Source: Physcia stellaris (taxonomy: Eukaryota; Ascomycota; Lecanoromycetes; Caliciales; Physciaceae). From it: a stretch of DNA of 64,000 nt. The DNA lies in contig JABSSW010000028.1 of NCBI GenBank assembly GCA_018902385.1, forward strand, positions 124,001-188,000, written 5' to 3'. The position numbers and the translations under genes are program-made. Below the pieces are notes generated by a model. That model saw nothing but the letters and a program-made list of their open reading frames with translations. It searched no databases and was not told the origin of the DNA. Within the stretch, counting starts at the first letter, position 1; each line of letters opens with the position of its first letter. This document shows, piece after piece, positions 44,065 to 57,052 of this stretch.

Positions 44065-45424
44065 ACCCAAGAAAAACACCCGACGTCTTCTCCTCGGCGA
44101 TCAATTCATGGAAGATTTATATCTGAGGACGAACGATCCGGCTGCCCAATCGCGCGGCAACCACTGAACGGCTTTCCAATTTCTTAGCACGAGCTTTCTT
44201 TGCATGCTTACTTTTTCTCTTGCAGCACTAATCATCATATGCAGCGGTCCAACAACTCCTGCCTTCAAAGGTCAGGAACCTGGCTTTTTCGAGCGAGATG
44301 TCGTTATTGGGGCGGTGCCCTTTTTCAGCACACCATAGACAGCGTTGCCTTGATACCCTTCCGTACCGGTCTAATAGCTTGCTTGCACCTTGAGGGGCAA
44401 GGTGCAACAGCAGGCAACATGGAGCATGCCAAACACGAGGCATCTTTCAACCCCTGACGGCACCTCGTACCGTATCGATACCTCGACGTCGATCAGCATT
44501 TGCATCAGAATTAGATTTCCTTCCTTTCCAGCGATTTCTCCACACCTCGGCATTTCGAGCTCCAGCTTAAGCAACGGTTTTCGATAGATGTCTGTTATCA
44601 AAAGAAATTTTGCGCCGGCTTCAGGCGGAGCTTATCTATGTTGGCTTTATGGGCGGCCAGCAGGAAGCTTCACAATCACGAATTAGCGAACGGCGTACGG
44701 CTTCTAGCGATAGACGGGCATTCAGTGCTACTGGCGTTCCTGAGAAGCGAAGACTCATGCGTTGTGCATGGGAAAGGGTTTAAGGTGCCGCAAGTATCAT
44801 AGATAGCACATTCTCCGCCCGGAGACTGCGTAATTGCTCGCGGGTCGTGGCGCTTTCAATTACTTATTTCACCGGTAGTTTAGAAATGAAAACTTGATTG
44901 CCCGTTCCATTTGTCGGAACCTCGAAAGTAACTGGGTCCATTCGGATGTTCTACATGTGTGATGAAATGGAGATTTACATAAATGGCACTGTGGCAAGCC
45001 ACCCGCATTTCGTGGACATTTCACCCAATGGCATCATTGCATGTACATGCCCAAAGCATCAAGCGTTGCATATGTCAGGAAGATGGGCTGCAGTACGAAC
45101 AGTGGAACAGAGGCGATTGAGAGCGTCCCTCGTTCTCGTACTTGGCTTGATTGCCAAGGCTAACCGTAGCCGGAAGAGCGCAGGGCGGGCCAAGTCCGGA
45201 AACGTAAGGTAGTTCCAAGATAGAAATTGCTTGGTGTAGATTGCCTCGATCAGTGTGAAAGCTGCCTTTGCCCCGTGAGAGTCAGCTATCGATGCCTCCG
45301 CGCAATCGGTTCAGATCTTCGCCTCCAGTCACCCCTCCCTCCCTTCATTCCTACACGCCCTGGCTATCTCGACAGCCATCGAAACATGGTAGCTCCAGCT
45401 GAGCTTCCAAGATAGCTATTACCC
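44065..45424. other. 1.36-kb intergenic interval
   Basis: Between ded1 and ies1, both on the plus strand. Short open frames only, with no recognised domain. I saw no tRNA-like fold by eye. Confidence 0.4.
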
Positions 45425-47869
45425 ATGGCCACCGCCGTCAGTGCCCACCATCAGGAACTGCCATCAGACTCTTCACCCACCCACACCCTCGTCAAACCCT
45501 TGTCAAGCCCCACCGCGCAACTCCATATACGACACCCTCTAGATGCAGCAAGTCAAGATCGCCCTAGCTCTCCTCCAGTCCGGAACGACGAACCAGATCC
45601 AAGGCAAAGCTTACAACATGTGTTAGCCCCCAACGATGAATCAGCCAAGTCCCCCGTCCAAGATGACTCCTTCGAGCAAGGTACATCAACCAAGACCACA
45701 AAGACTTCCGTCATATGGATACACGAAGGCGGCAAAGAGCGTGCAGAAGACGAACCCAGCGTCCAAAACGATTCGTATACACGAGCGGCCGAGGTCAATC
45801 CCTCCTACACCATGACCGTTGCCCATACCCGACGAAATGCGAACGGGACTGTAGGCTCGGTCTACTCGGGGAATAAAATACGGCATCTGAAGAAAGAGGA
45901 TGGTATTCCTCTATGGCGAAAAGACATCCAATTCGCCTTCCTACGTGCCGTTTTCGATGACGAGACCCGTGTCTTCACAATGGCTTCAGATGGATCGAAG
46001 GGCCACACATTCTCGGAGATCTACATTGATGCAATGGCAAGGAGCAGTAAAACAAGTAAGATACTCAAGGAAAAGCTTTTGTCCGAACGGTCTGCAGCTC
46101 TCAACATGGCAATGGTCTGCTTACTAGTCAATGTGGGTCGAATGAATACTACGCTAAATTGTAAGCCCTGTAGTCCAGATTTTTGCAGTCCCAGCACTAA
46201 TGGTACCAACAAGTCTTTCCGGAAATGCGGGCACAACTACGAACGTATCACTCAATACCATCCCTTCAAGCTCACCAGGATCCAATTGCATATAAGCAAT
46301 TGCAGGATGCACCACGATTGAAATCTATTTTGAAAGGAGCTTCCGAGGATGCAAATCAACCCAGCACCATTGACAAGGTCAAAGCGCTTCCAGTACCACG
46401 TACAAACCCGGTAAACCTCATTTTCGTGCTCTCTCAATACGCGCCCAAAATCTCAGAGACTCATTTCCATGCACCAAGAGATTTCTTTGATCTTGTGATG
46501 CGAGGCACCCTGAGCAGTAAGAGTAGAGCAAATGCATTCTTGTGGCTTATATGGTTCTATCTGGAGAGTGATTATTCTGGTCATGCCGCATCGACCAATC
46601 CTTTTGGACCAGGGCAACATGGCGAAGCAACCGGCGGCTTACCACTCAAAGTTCCAGCTTTTGAGCACCTTACGGAAGAACAAGCCAACGCGGAGAATGT
46701 GGATACTGCTTTTGAAAAGGCTTATGGCGAGATGAAAAGGCAAGAGCGAAAGCGCATTCTGGAAGAGGATGCAACTGTTGGACCGCCGCTTAAGAAAGCT
46801 AAGAAAGGCGATAATTTGTACGGTGCGTAACCGACTTTGGGAAATGATATTGAACTTGCCCCGTCCAGTGCGGAGTCTTTGTGTCGCAAGTTCTAAAGCT
46901 GATGATACTCGAGTAGGCTCTAATGCGCTCAATGAGCATGTTCATTCCGACACTGATCGTACTCAGTCTCCCTCGCCCTTAGGGGGTGACAGCAACAATA
47001 TCCACAAAGCAACACATTATGATTTCCACGCAGGTTCGAACGGTGCCCGTGAGATTCGTTCCGCCGCCCATTCGGGAATCGGCGAAGGTCCGGGAGGATT
47101 CTCTGACTACACGCCATCGCAGCGTTTGATACTGAAGACCCGGCCCTATCGCCCACATGGCTCCTCACCTGGACCAGGTCGTATCTCCCCTCAGCCGCCG
47201 GTCAACAGTGTCGGAGCTCATGTTCCAGGTTCACGGCGTTCACGTCCAGAGACGTCACACCAGAAAGCAGTCAACATGAACAGGAAGAAGCGTATTGATT
47301 ACATCATACATCAGAAGCTCAGCCAACAACATGAAATTATACGGCAGAGAAGAGAAGTGCAAAGGCGGACTACTGTTTTCCGGGCATTGAGACGCATCCG
47401 GGACTTGCCTGATGACTACGCTTCTGGTAATGAAGACTCCTGGGGTCCTGGCGGGCTCCTGCCAAACGCTGATGAAGATGAAGACTATGGCGCCGAGGCT
47501 CTGGAATTGAAGAAGGTGCTGGACAGAGCTGTAAGGAGGCTAGAGCGAGAAGCAGACGGGCGGTCGGCTAATGGATTCGGCACCGATTATCGCAAAAGGA
47601 AGAGGAAGTTTGCTGATCGGCTAGCTGAAGAGGTGCAATTAGGGCCTTCGACGGGAAAACAGTACGATTACATTGAAAACCATCGGGGTCCGGTCCGAGG
47701 CAACGGCAAACTTGACAACGAGATTAGAGAGGGGACCTTGGATGAACTGGATTTAGACCTATTAGGAGAAAGCAGGGACGAAGAGCAGATGGATGAAGAG
47801 CTAGACGACGACAGTGGTGAGGATGATAGCGACGACTTGACCGAGGACGAAGCTACGGAACATCGCTAA
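45425..47869 (+). CDS. ies1: INO80 chromatin-remodelling complex subunit Ies1
   Basis: Fungus-specific subunit of INO80. Exons: 45425-46160, 46214-46822 and 46869-47869, giving 781 aa. After a disordered N-terminus comes the conserved Ies1 core: HLKKEDGIPLWRKDIQFAFL, FTFSEIYIDAMA-like segment, and in exon 2 FPEMRAQLRTYHSIPSLQ, DAPRLKSILKG and SRANAFLWLIWFYLESDYS. The C-terminal third has RKKRIDYIIHQKLSQQ, Arg-rich segments and an acidic end (DLDLLGESRDEEQMDEEL). Introns are 53 and 46 nt. The exon 2 end matches the frame needed for VRSLCVASSKADD. The family assignment rests on the core blocks. Confidence 0.85.
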
Positions 47870-48448
47870 AGGCTGTGGAGAGTCATTTGTGCATTAGAAA
47901 GATTGTTGATTGTACATATGGGAGGCCGTTGCTGCTGCCCGATCTTGAACCCCGAGTAAATGGGGAAATGCATACTAGGGCACGTGACATGTACCTGTCA
48001 ATTCATCATCCTCGAGACTACCTAGTGTATTGTGATTGCTCCAAATAGCAGTTTAGAAAGCTCGGGGCGCGTTCAAGTAGTGTTTGGTTTCTTGTCTTGG
48101 ACATTTTCGTCCTGATTCTCATTCATATTGGCGGAGTGAAGGGAGACAAAGTTGGGAATGGAACCGGACTCCGGAGATTTCAAGCCGAAATTTCACATGC
48201 TTCCGACGCGCAGAATGCATTACAGTCAGCCTTAAAGCGAGCCCCAATCCCCACATGTTGCGTCTCATGCTCGCCATCAGGCTGCTCTATTGTTTTCAAT
48301 TCCTCTTCACGATATCATAGCGCTATCCTCCCGTTGTCTGGACTGCAACCAGATCACAATCAAGCATCTGCGCGAGGACGAATAACGCCTGGGCTCCTTC
48401 AAACTGTAGTCCTGTAAAAGCTGAATAACTTGTCAACCGAATCCAACA
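47870..48448. other. intergenic, INSIG gene promoter side
   Basis: 579 bp; nothing beyond a likely promoter. Confidence 0.45.
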
Positions 48449-49642
48449 ATGGCTGACGCGTCTCCACTCTTACGCCCTACTCCTCGACGGCCTTTTGAGC
48501 TTACGCCAGTATCGACAGGCTCCTCCAATCCACCAACGCCCCCAGCTTCAAATGAATATAGTCAGTCCTCCCAGGCTGATCATCGACCAAGCCCAAAAGA
48601 AAGTCCCAGCAGAACCCGCTCCATACTGAATCTGACCTCATCTACGTTGTTCGGTATCTACGCACCGGATGAGGCCTCCTCAACACCATGGGGAACTGGA
48701 GCTCAAACACCGTCCTTGCGGGCCAACAATGACGATAAGAAACCACCAGTGATAGGTACTTACCAACGACCAACAGTACATAGGTCGGTTTCCCAACAAC
48801 ATCATACTATTGCTCGCAACACCCTCTTGCCATTAACGCTACGCACGGGATTACTCTTTCTGCTTGGAATTGCGTACGGGGTGATCGTAATTCACCTGCA
48901 TGATGACCGCCGGGTCGCGCCGGTCAAGGTTGAGGGTATCGAGAGATATTCTCGGTGGTATTTGATGACGTGGGGAGTAGCCGGTGTTCTCCTCGGAAGT
49001 CTGTTACCTTGGGTAGACTCCCTATGGGAGGAGACGATGGGAAACTACAAGGCCAGTAGAGCCGCAGAAGTGGAAGCAAAAGAACGTCCTAGGCATGCTA
49101 GCAGTAGCAGCAAAGAAGACAAGAGGCCAACGTCACGGGTTGGGAACGATGTCGGTGCAGGCTTGACTCAGGTAGTTCGCGGCATGGGCGCATTTTTCGG
49201 GATTGCTTTTGCTATTGTAAGTCAATCCTCATTCTTGGTCGGGAAACCTTTGAGCTGAATGTTGTCGAAGCGGAGACTGCCGTGGGAATCAACCTTGCAG
49301 GTCTCGCTTACTCTAGCACTGGTGAATCCCGTGCTGTGGTATTTGATAGACCGGTCCAAGGCCGGGTTCCTACTCTCGACCATCGTTGGCATTGCGGGCA
49401 CTGCACTGTGTCTTGGGGTCAATCCGGACATGGTGCCACCACCTGCCCCCATACCACCGTTGAGTGGGAATGCCACGAATACCTCATACCCGGGTGTAGA
49501 TTACGAAGCTCTAATCAGCATTGAAAGCATCGGGGTCAGTACTTGGATAGCCAGTGTTCTTTTCTGCAGCTGCGTGTGCTTTGGGAACATTGGGAGACGA
49601 CTAGCATCGGGGTATCGTCACCATAGGGGCGATGTGTCTTAG
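48449..49642 (+). CDS. INSIG-domain ER membrane protein
   Basis: Fungal relative of Insig, the ER protein that controls sterol synthesis by binding HMG-CoA reductase or SREBP-pathway partners. Exons 48449-49216 and 49271-49642 give 379 aa. A long Ser/Pro-rich cytosolic N-terminus (about 125 residues) precedes the membrane domain: LRTGLLFLLGIAYGVIVIHL, YLMTWGVAGVLLGSLLPWVD, GMGAFFGIAFAIRRLPWEST, LALVNPVLWYLIDRSKAGF and the last helix ASVLFCSCVCFGNIGRRL. The 54-nt intron falls inside the AFAI-RRLPW block, which shows the junction. Direct partner cannot be told from sequence. Confidence 0.9.
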
Positions 49643-50299
49643 AGGAGCAGTAGCTTCTAGGACCTAAGACATGATAGGAGTCCACTCGCCTCCATAGCAA
49701 TGGCCTCCGGGCCGCGAAAACATCCATCAAGCCAATGTGAAGATCTTGGAACAAACGCCGGAAAACGAACAAACCATCTCCAAAGCCAAAACTCATAGCA
49801 GAACAGTATCAGACAGGTCCTCCCAGCGAACAGTTCCATCTGGTGAGATAGATGTACAGCCAATCATTGCGGCCCTCTTCACAGAGCACAGGAAGAGCGC
49901 CGCACCCAAGATCAACAGCGCAGAGATGCTGCTTTCTCTCCATTCTCTTTGACGATTTCCTATGTCCTGGAAGCCACGCTGAGGTAGCTATCTCGGAGGA
50001 ATGCTTTTATAGAGAAGGTGTTTTTTGCGTTGTGTATATTGTAGAAAATAAGAGCACCAGCTGGGGGGTTTCTCAATATCGACGGGTGTACGATACCGCT
50101 AACAGTATCATATCTCGCTTATGGCAGATTGCTCGCTCTAGCTTGTATTATTCATGACATCATTGGAACTCCCGGAGCACATGCAAACAATTGAAGTTGG
50201 GAGAAGGATGGAGCAGTGAACGACAAAACTACTCACGCACTGCTTTCCGCTGGTCCAAGTCAACTAGTCTTGAGTCCCTTACCACTTCCCCTGCGCGAA
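49643..50299. other. intergenic, ade16 promoter region
   Basis: 657 bp, no gene supported. Confidence 0.4.
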
Positions 50300-52266
50300 A
50301 TGGGAAACAGCGATGTACAGCATACTGGTGAGTGGCCTAGGTACATGTCAATCAACCGTTTCGAAGCTTACCCTTGGTCCTACAGCGATCCTATCGGTCT
50401 ATGACAAGACGGGCCTACTGGACTTGGCCAAAGGTCTGATCAAGAACAACATACGGCTCTTAGCATCTGGGGGTACGGCGAAGCTCATTCGAGAGGCGGG
50501 TTTCGGCGTTGAGTGCGTAGCAAATCAGCTGGCTCAACTGTAGGAAAAATAAAACAGCTGACGTTTTCGATATGTAGAGATGTCTCGGCTATTACTCATG
50601 CGCCGGAAATGCTCTCAGGGCGAGTAAAAACCCTTCATCCTGCGGTCCATGCTGGTATCCTTGCGCGCAACCTTGAATCAGACGAGAAAGATCTTGCGGA
50701 ACAGAACATAAATAAAGTCGACTATGTCGTTTGTAATCTATACCCTTTCAAAGACACTATCGCCAAAATCAACGTCACGATCCCGGAAGCTGTAGAGGAA
50801 ATTGATATCGGAGGGGTAACGCTCATCAGGGCGGCAGCCAAAAACCACTCCAGGGTCACGATTCTAAGTGATCCAGAGGACTACGCTGGATTTCTACAGG
50901 AACTGGATCATGGCGAGATATCCGAAAAGCAACGGCAGCATTATGCGCTGAAAGCCTTCGAGCATACCGCAGACTACGATGCTACAATATCGGATTTTTT
51001 CCGCAAACGCTACGCTGGCGATGGAGTCCAACAGGTCTCGCTTCGGTACGGCGCGAACCCGCACCAGAAACCCGCAGCGGCATATGTCAAGGATGGTCAA
51101 CTTCCGTTTAAAGTACTTGGAGGTGCTCCGGGGTACATAAATCTGATGGATTGTTTGAATGCCTGGCCGTTGGTCAAGGAATTGAAGAACGCTCTGAACA
51201 TGCCTGCTGCTGCAAGTTTCAAACATGTCTCCCCAGCTGGCGCAGCTATTGGGGTACCTTTGAGTGAGACGGAGCGAAAGGTCAACATGGTCGATGACAT
51301 CGAAGGCATAGAGAGCTCGGGATTGGCCCAAGCATATGCTAGAGCTCGTGGCGCTGATCGAATGTCGAGTTTTGGCGACATCATCGCACTGTCAGACGAA
51401 GTAGATGTTTCAACAGCAAAGATAATATCTCGCGAGGTCTCCGACGGCGTCATCGCTCCTGCCTACTCCAAGGAAGCTCTCGAAATACTTACAAAGAAGA
51501 AAGGCGGCAAGTATCTCGTCTTGCAAATGGACGAAAGATACGAACCTCCGGTTACGGAAACCAGATCAGTATATGGCGTCCAGCTACAACAGCACCGTAA
51601 TGACGTGCAAATCACCCCCAAAGACACCTTCACTACCGTCATAACACCAAAGGACTCCTCTCTCCCAGAGTCCGCGCTTCGAGACCTGACTGTCGCTACC
51701 ATTGCCCTCAAATACACTCAATCAAACTCCGTCTGCTATGCACTGAATGGTCAAGTCATTGGCCTTGGCGCCGGCCAGCAGTCACGCATACACTGCACGC
51801 GGCTTGCTGGCGACAAGGCGGATAATTGGTGGATGCGCTTCCATGAGCGAGCATTGGATATCAAGTGGAAGAAGGGAACCAAGCGTCCGGACAAGAGCAA
51901 TGCCATCGACATGCTTTGCAGCGGTCAAGTACCACGAGAGGGTGTTGAGAAGGAAGATTATGAGAAGAACTTCGAGGAGGTACCAAGACCGTTCTCGACG
52001 GAAGAGAGGGAGGAATGGTTGAAGAAGGTTGGCGATGTGGTGGTGTCTAGCGATGCTTTCGTGAGTCTTTCTGTTCGAGTATGACCAAGTAGGAGACTAA
52101 CGGGACCCAGTTCCCATTCATTGACAACGTGCTGAGGGCTGGGAGGTCGGGGGTCAAGTATATTGCAGCCCCGGCTGGCAGTCAGAATGACCAGATGGTC
52201 TTCGAAACGGCAGAGAAGCTTGGCATCACGTTTGTTGAGCAGAACATTCGGTTGTTTCATCATTGA
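50300..52266 (+). CDS. ade16: bifunctional AICAR transformylase / IMP cyclohydrolase
   Basis: Catalyses the last two steps of de novo purine synthesis, AICAR to FAICAR to IMP. Exons: 50300-50327, 50386-50512, 50578-52060 and 52111-52266, giving 597 aa, the expected size. The 28-nt first exon (MGNSDVQHT) joins in phase to [18 protein letters not shown]. Cyclohydrolase (MGS-like) domain: [33 protein letters not shown] and [17 protein letters not shown]. Transformylase domain: [15 protein letters not shown] with the conserved Lys/His region, [44 protein letters not shown] and the last exon [21 protein letters not shown]. Introns are 58, 65 and 50 nt. Yeast has two paralogues (ADE16/ADE17); the symbol is for the family. 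Confidence 0.96.
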
Positions 52267-52719
52267 TTCGATCTCCGATACCTAATTGAGTAGGGGCGCT
52301 GGACATAATACCCAAAAGCGATGAGATATGAAAGTTATTCGTCTGATGAGTCCCGACCCACATAAAATAGAGAAATTGCAGAATGGCTATGGTTGACAGT
52401 CTGAAACGCTGGATATTGTAATTCGGTATTGCGAGATATGAGTGTGCCTTCTGAGGTCTGGCTTTCGAGGATTATATTCACCTGTGTACCCCATCTATAA
52501 AGGCATAGACTTTCGCGGTCACCATCACCATATATACAAATCGTCCCAGCGTGACTTTTACTAGCGCCATATCATTGTACTGACAAAGTCCCAAGACGAT
52601 TCCGCAACATTTGCCATCACAAGTGTTCCCAGAGCAGGGGATAGCTCCACCCATACCTCCGAAAAATCACGGGCAGAGTCCCATCTCACCTCATCCCCGC
52701 AACCCTTTTCTCTCACTCA
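52267..52719. other. convergent spacer
   Basis: 453 bp between the 3' ends of ade16 and mpc1. Nothing recognisable. Confidence 0.45.
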
Positions 52720-53539
52720 TCACCTGACGACCTTATCCTTCAATTCTACCGCCTTCGACTTCGCCTCGCCGATAAGCTCCTTCCCCTTTTGCTCCACATT
52801 ACTGATCCCCGCCTTCGCATCAGCCAGCAGCTCCTGCCCTTCCAATTTCGAAGCCGTCAAGCTTTCTTTCGCGCGCTGTTCGAGGGTTGCTTCCCTCCCG
52901 CCGTAACTGCGCTCACGCCCTTGTCAGTCATGCATCCAACCATCACCGCCATTTGATAAATCATCTCATCGACTTTCTCGCCTGGCAGTCCACCGTTGTT
53001 TCAGGATACGAGCTGCTTCCACCAGCACGCGGGAAGAGAGAGGAAGGAATCGACATACTTCCAATACTTCAAGTACCGATAGCCCTGCGTGAGCTGCGCG
53101 CCGGAATTCACAAAGTGGCACCCCAGTAGGAGATAGTTCCTCGGCGTCACGGCCATCGAATAGCGCATGAAGGTCGCGGAGTAGAGCGTCAGGGCGGCGG
53201 TCATGCGGCCGGATATCCTATCAGCTGTCGTCAGTCGCCAATTGTCGATGATCTGTGCTGGATGCCGAGCAGTGGTCGATAGTGAAGACAGAGTGGAAGG
53301 GAGGGGGAACGGACAATTCGGGATCTTTCTGTGTGTCGAGCACGGCGGCGACGGGGATACCGAAGTTGGAGACTGGACCCCAGAAATCTGAGATAAGATG
53401 GAGCAGTCAGCTGTCAAGGTTCATGGTCGTCGGATTAGGGATGTGCTTCGAGACGTGGGGACGCACGGGTTGAGCAGACATAGTTGAGAACGGGATGGGA
53501 GCGGATCTTCGCATTGAGGGCTGATAGTGCGGCTGCCAT
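52720..53539 (-). CDS. mpc1: mitochondrial pyruvate carrier subunit Mpc1
   Basis: Subunit of the inner-membrane pyruvate importer. Exons: 53539-53467, 53387-53315, 53217-53059 and 52906-52720, giving 163 aa. The core is SHPVLNYVCSTHFWGPVSNFGIPVAAV across the first junction, then ISGRMTAALTLYSATFMRY, PRNYLLLGCHFVNSGAQLTQGYRYLKYW. This contains the helices and the FWGP and QGYR motifs of the family. Exon 4 adds a Lys/Glu/Ala-rich helical tail (REATLEQRAKES to KDKVVR) of about 60 residues that looks like a coiled coil, longer than in yeast. Introns are 79, 97 and 152 nt. Divergent from the small gene at 53902. Confidence 0.92.
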
Positions 53540-53901
53540 AGTGATGATGATGAGGGGGATAGATAGAGAATGTCGTGCGATCTTACGGGGAGCAAGTGGT
53601 TTGTCGGCAAAGTGGATGTTGGCCCGTTATCGCCGGGATAGGGCTGAAGGCTTGGCGGCTTTGACAGCGGAGGCTTCTACGGGGCACCCCTGTCAATCAC
53701 ATCGGTTGATGACGTCGTACTCGATTATTAGAGTTCACCGTTTCGATTTTCTTTGACATGCATTCCACGAATGCTCATTACTCTCAATATTTTACCTCAA
53801 TTGATCAACTCTCACATTCGTAAACATCAGTCTCCCATCTGAAACTTAGCATTCCCTTGCAAATCCACTCACCACAGCCCCAAAACTGAATACGCAAAGT
53901 C
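53540..53901. promoter_or_regulatory. bidirectional promoter, mpc1 / small gene
   Basis: 362 bp between divergent starts. No defined site found. Confidence 0.4.
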
Positions 53902-54449
53902 ATGTCCAATATCTTCCGAACCCATCAGCGGAAAATCATTGGAGTAGCTGTTGCCGCAGGTATGTGTGGGCTTGTTAGATTCCATCCACTCTCTTTCCAT
54001 GTGCCCGGCATGTCCCTCCAGAAAATGAGAAAATACTCATCAATTGGACTAACCGCAGGCGCTCTCACATTCTTCAACCCCTTCCGGACCCCGGCCGTTT
54101 CCGCGATTGAAGATCGCTATTCGTCAGGTGGAGCGTCACGCAATCATACACCAGGCGCTGCGACTCCGAGAGGGAAGATTGATCAGGTTCATGGCAACCA
54201 AGAGAAGCATGCCGGCATTGGCACACCGGAGTGGGACGAGAAGATAGGAGGGCAGAAGCCAAATGTGAGTTTTTTTTGAGCTTTTTGGAGGGGACTTTAT
54301 TGCTCGTTGATCCTGTCAGCTTCGTTTTTCATGATGTCAACTTAGATCAAGCATGGGGGACAGCTAGCTAATTTCTTCGCAAGGAAAAGCCGAGTGCGTT
54401 CGATAAGACGTGGAACAAGACAAATTATGGAAGCGACAAGGGCAAGTAA
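53902..54449 (+). CDS. small hypothetical protein with N-terminal hydrophobic segment
   Basis: Family not recognised. Exons 53902-53959, 54059-54264 and 54384-54449 give 109 aa. The N-terminus is basic then hydrophobic (FRTHQRKIIGVAVAAGALTFF), which could be a mitochondrial signal-anchor or membrane helix. The rest is polar and likely disordered, with a Gly/Pro region (HTPGAATPRGKIDQVHG) and an end rich in Lys (WNKTNYGSDKGK). Intron 53960-54058 (99 nt) is stopless and in frame; removing it joins AAG to ALTFFNPF. Intron 54265-54383 (119 nt) leads to the last 21 residues. The gene structure is convincing, the function unknown. Head-to-head with mpc1, so co-expression is possible. Confidence 0.65.
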
Positions 54450-54974
54450 GATCAGCGTTGAATCGCGTCATGGTGCTTCGAGGAAATGATTGCAATCTTT
54501 AGCTGCATATTGGGCGTCTGGAGCTTTATTGTGGTCAGCGAGATCCGTCCACGCTGAGGATTTAGAGCTAGAAAGTTTGGCATAGCCGGCGCATCGAGGA
54601 TCGGTCATGGGCGTCCTTCTATCTTCGATGATAATTGTACTATCATCAGCTTACACGAAATTATGTGGGAAACGTGCTATCGTTGGCACTTCTCTCGGTT
54701 TACCTTGTTTGTGTACAGTATCTTTGATTGCTGAGACTTGTTCGTGATACTCGTATCAGGAGTTGATTGGTAGGGCAGCCAGTCAGCTTATGGCTTGACA
54801 ACAAGATAACTTCCTATCAGACTGGCTATTATCCAAAATTTTATCACTTCCTACGTTAAGCTCAACAAATGTTTATGCCATAATCCTAAATGTAGGTGTC
54901 AGGATTGATATGGTTCTATCGCTATCAAAACGCAGTCCTGACCGACGTCTGAAGCCAAATCGATCACGTGTAGA
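54450..54974. other. convergent spacer
   Basis: 525 bp, 3' sides of the small gene and the PGAP4-like gene. Nothing recognisable. Confidence 0.4.
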
Positions 54975-56227
54975 TTACGTATAGTTTTCAAACTCGAAAT
55001 TCCATATACTATTGGCGCCTTCGTCAAATTTAGAGCCTTTGGAGCTCTTGGATCCCACGTGCTGGAGCAAAGGGGGGATCAATGCGAAGCGAGGAAGTTT
55101 TTCAGCATTCCCCCATCTCTCCAATGTCATATCCACATAGTAACGTTTGTTAGTAGCTTTGTGTACTGTATCGACTGCTCGGGGTACAACGTGTCGTGGA
55201 AATATTAGACCCTGAGAGCAGCAGCCAAATTGCTCCATCCTATGCAGTCCAGAAGGCGGAGGTTGCATAGACACCCGCCCTGCCATAAAGTACAGTAGTA
55301 TAGTAGCAGGTAGGCAGCAGAAGCAAATGATGGCAATAGATAGGTTTGATATGTGCTTGCGCAAGCGACGGGAGTTGGACCGGCCAATAAATAACGTCGT
55401 TGATGTGATCAATAATGCAAAGAGAGACCATCCAAGGTAATGGGGCCACTCTTCACTGTTCCATCCGAATAGTTTTTCTGTATAAAAAAGGCGTAAGTAT
55501 AGCCACTCCTCTTTTTCATCCGAACCTGAATCTCCTTCAATGCGTTCATCGCTGCAAGATACCAGTCTTCTTTTGCGAGGACATCATCCTCAACGATCAT
55601 TATCCAATCTGCGTGGGTGTCCAAACACTTTTTCAGCAGGTACTCGTAGTCAAACATCGACTTGTCCCAGAACTGGTGTTTTTCCTCGAGCGAGCGTACA
55701 CGGGCCAACTCTTCGGAGCTCATACTATACTCAATAATCTCATTCGCAACGTTCTTGAGCCATGGCTCATCGTAGATCGGATGTTCTCGGGGATTAGTTT
55801 GGGCAAAGAAGATCGCTAGATGTATGCTGCTCTTTTGGCCTTCCGTGAGGCCCTCAAGTATGGACCCAACCGTGCGACGGATGTACTGCTCCCCCGAGCG
55901 TGCCACTGTAGCAATACCAAGACATATAGAAGGATTTGGCTGGGGTTTGGGCTTGGGCACACTACTAGAGCGGTTTGCAGCCTCAATAAAAGCATCAGCT
56001 TGCCTTTCTCGCTTTAGAGAATAGACTCGCTGATAGCCTTTAGTGGGGTCGAAGAAAAACGAGGTAGGGTCCCGGCTATAGGCATAATGGCAATACTGGT
56101 AAACCGTGAGATAGAATATACAATAGCAGAGGATGATCCACAGATTAGCTGATTGTAACAAGTCCCTAGAAAACAAGTCTTTTCGATCGTCGAGCCGTCC
56201 GAGAATAATGGTCGGCTTTAGCCTCAT
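54975..56227 (-). pseudogene. PGAP4/TMEM246-like glycosyltransferase, frameshifted
   Basis: Golgi membrane glycosyltransferase of the group containing PGAP4, the GPI-anchor GalNAc transferase. One exon, about 417 codons. First helix WIILCYCIFYLTVYQYC; catalytic region LGIATVARSGEQYIRRTVGS, HPIYDEPWLKNVANEI, and the acidic DxD-like IVEDDVLAKEDWYLAAMNAL. The frame then breaks at an A-run (plus-strand TTTTT at 55512-55516). The next frame continues without a gap as EEWLYLRLFYTEKLFGWNSEEWP, then two further helices (SLFAL LITSTTLFIG and LSIAIICFCCLPATILLYFM) and FGCCSQGLIFPR. One missing A explains it. Either a pseudogene or a homopolymer error in the assembly. Confidence 0.75.
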
Positions 56228-57052
56228 AGTAGCATCCAGGGCTCAATGAGTCTTTCCATCCGTATCAGAATCGGGGGCCAAGTATGAGAGTAACATGCCG
56301 TCCATCTTATGAAGCGGAAGCATTTAAAGTGATAGACTGAGAGGAAACCCCTATGATACTCCGTACAATACAGAGCACTGCGTCCTCGAAAGAGGAGAAA
56401 TTTGATTGGACGGTTGGACCCTTCTGGCGGCTGCGGCTACTCTAGCCTCCCGGCTTCCACTCGTGCACCCTCGGCGTCTCCCCACGCACATGTCCCCCTG
56501 AGATTCATGTACAATTTCCAGCCTATCCCATGTTCCAAAAAGAAGTTAAAGATAACGCCCACCATATTGATGCAGGTAGCCTCTTTTGTGTTGCACAATA
56601 CGCGCTCGTGGCCCTCTGTGGATGCTCAAGAGCACTCCTCACCATGGCTGTGCCTTTGCTAGCTGCTGCAACTTCAGAGGCAAGGCTGGCCCACCGATAC
56701 ACCATTGGCCTTGCCTCTTCGCTCCTCGATATTAGAAATTTTTATTATTGGCACTTTCTATTCTGATGCGTCAGTAACACCCCCTTTGGCGCCTTTAAGC
56801 TTCTGTTACGGCCTAGCTCACTATTGAAACAAGTTTTGTGTGCATCAATCGCCATTGTGGATGATCACACTTCAAGTCCTGCGTTATTGGAGGTGCTGAG
56901 CTGGCTGCCGGGCCTTGCGTCCTATCCTTCATGAACAAACGCTCCCTTCGTCTTCGTCTGTATCAAAATGAATGTTTCTTATTGTCCCGTGCAATGTCGA
57001 TTCAATCCCTTCTTCGGAAATAGCCCTCTTGATAAGGGACGCCTCTTCCACC
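56228..57052. other. divergent promoter interval
   Basis: 825 bp between the PGAP4-like gene and the large membrane protein gene. Contains one TTTGGCGC (56785-56792), the only exact copy of the cluster octamer I noticed outside the cluster. No gene supported. Confidence 0.4.

Noticed and set aside
55240-55449. Alternative 69-codon frame at the PGAP4-like C-terminus
   Set aside because: Another frame in the same place matches the family through both C-terminal helices and the GCCSQGLIFPR block.
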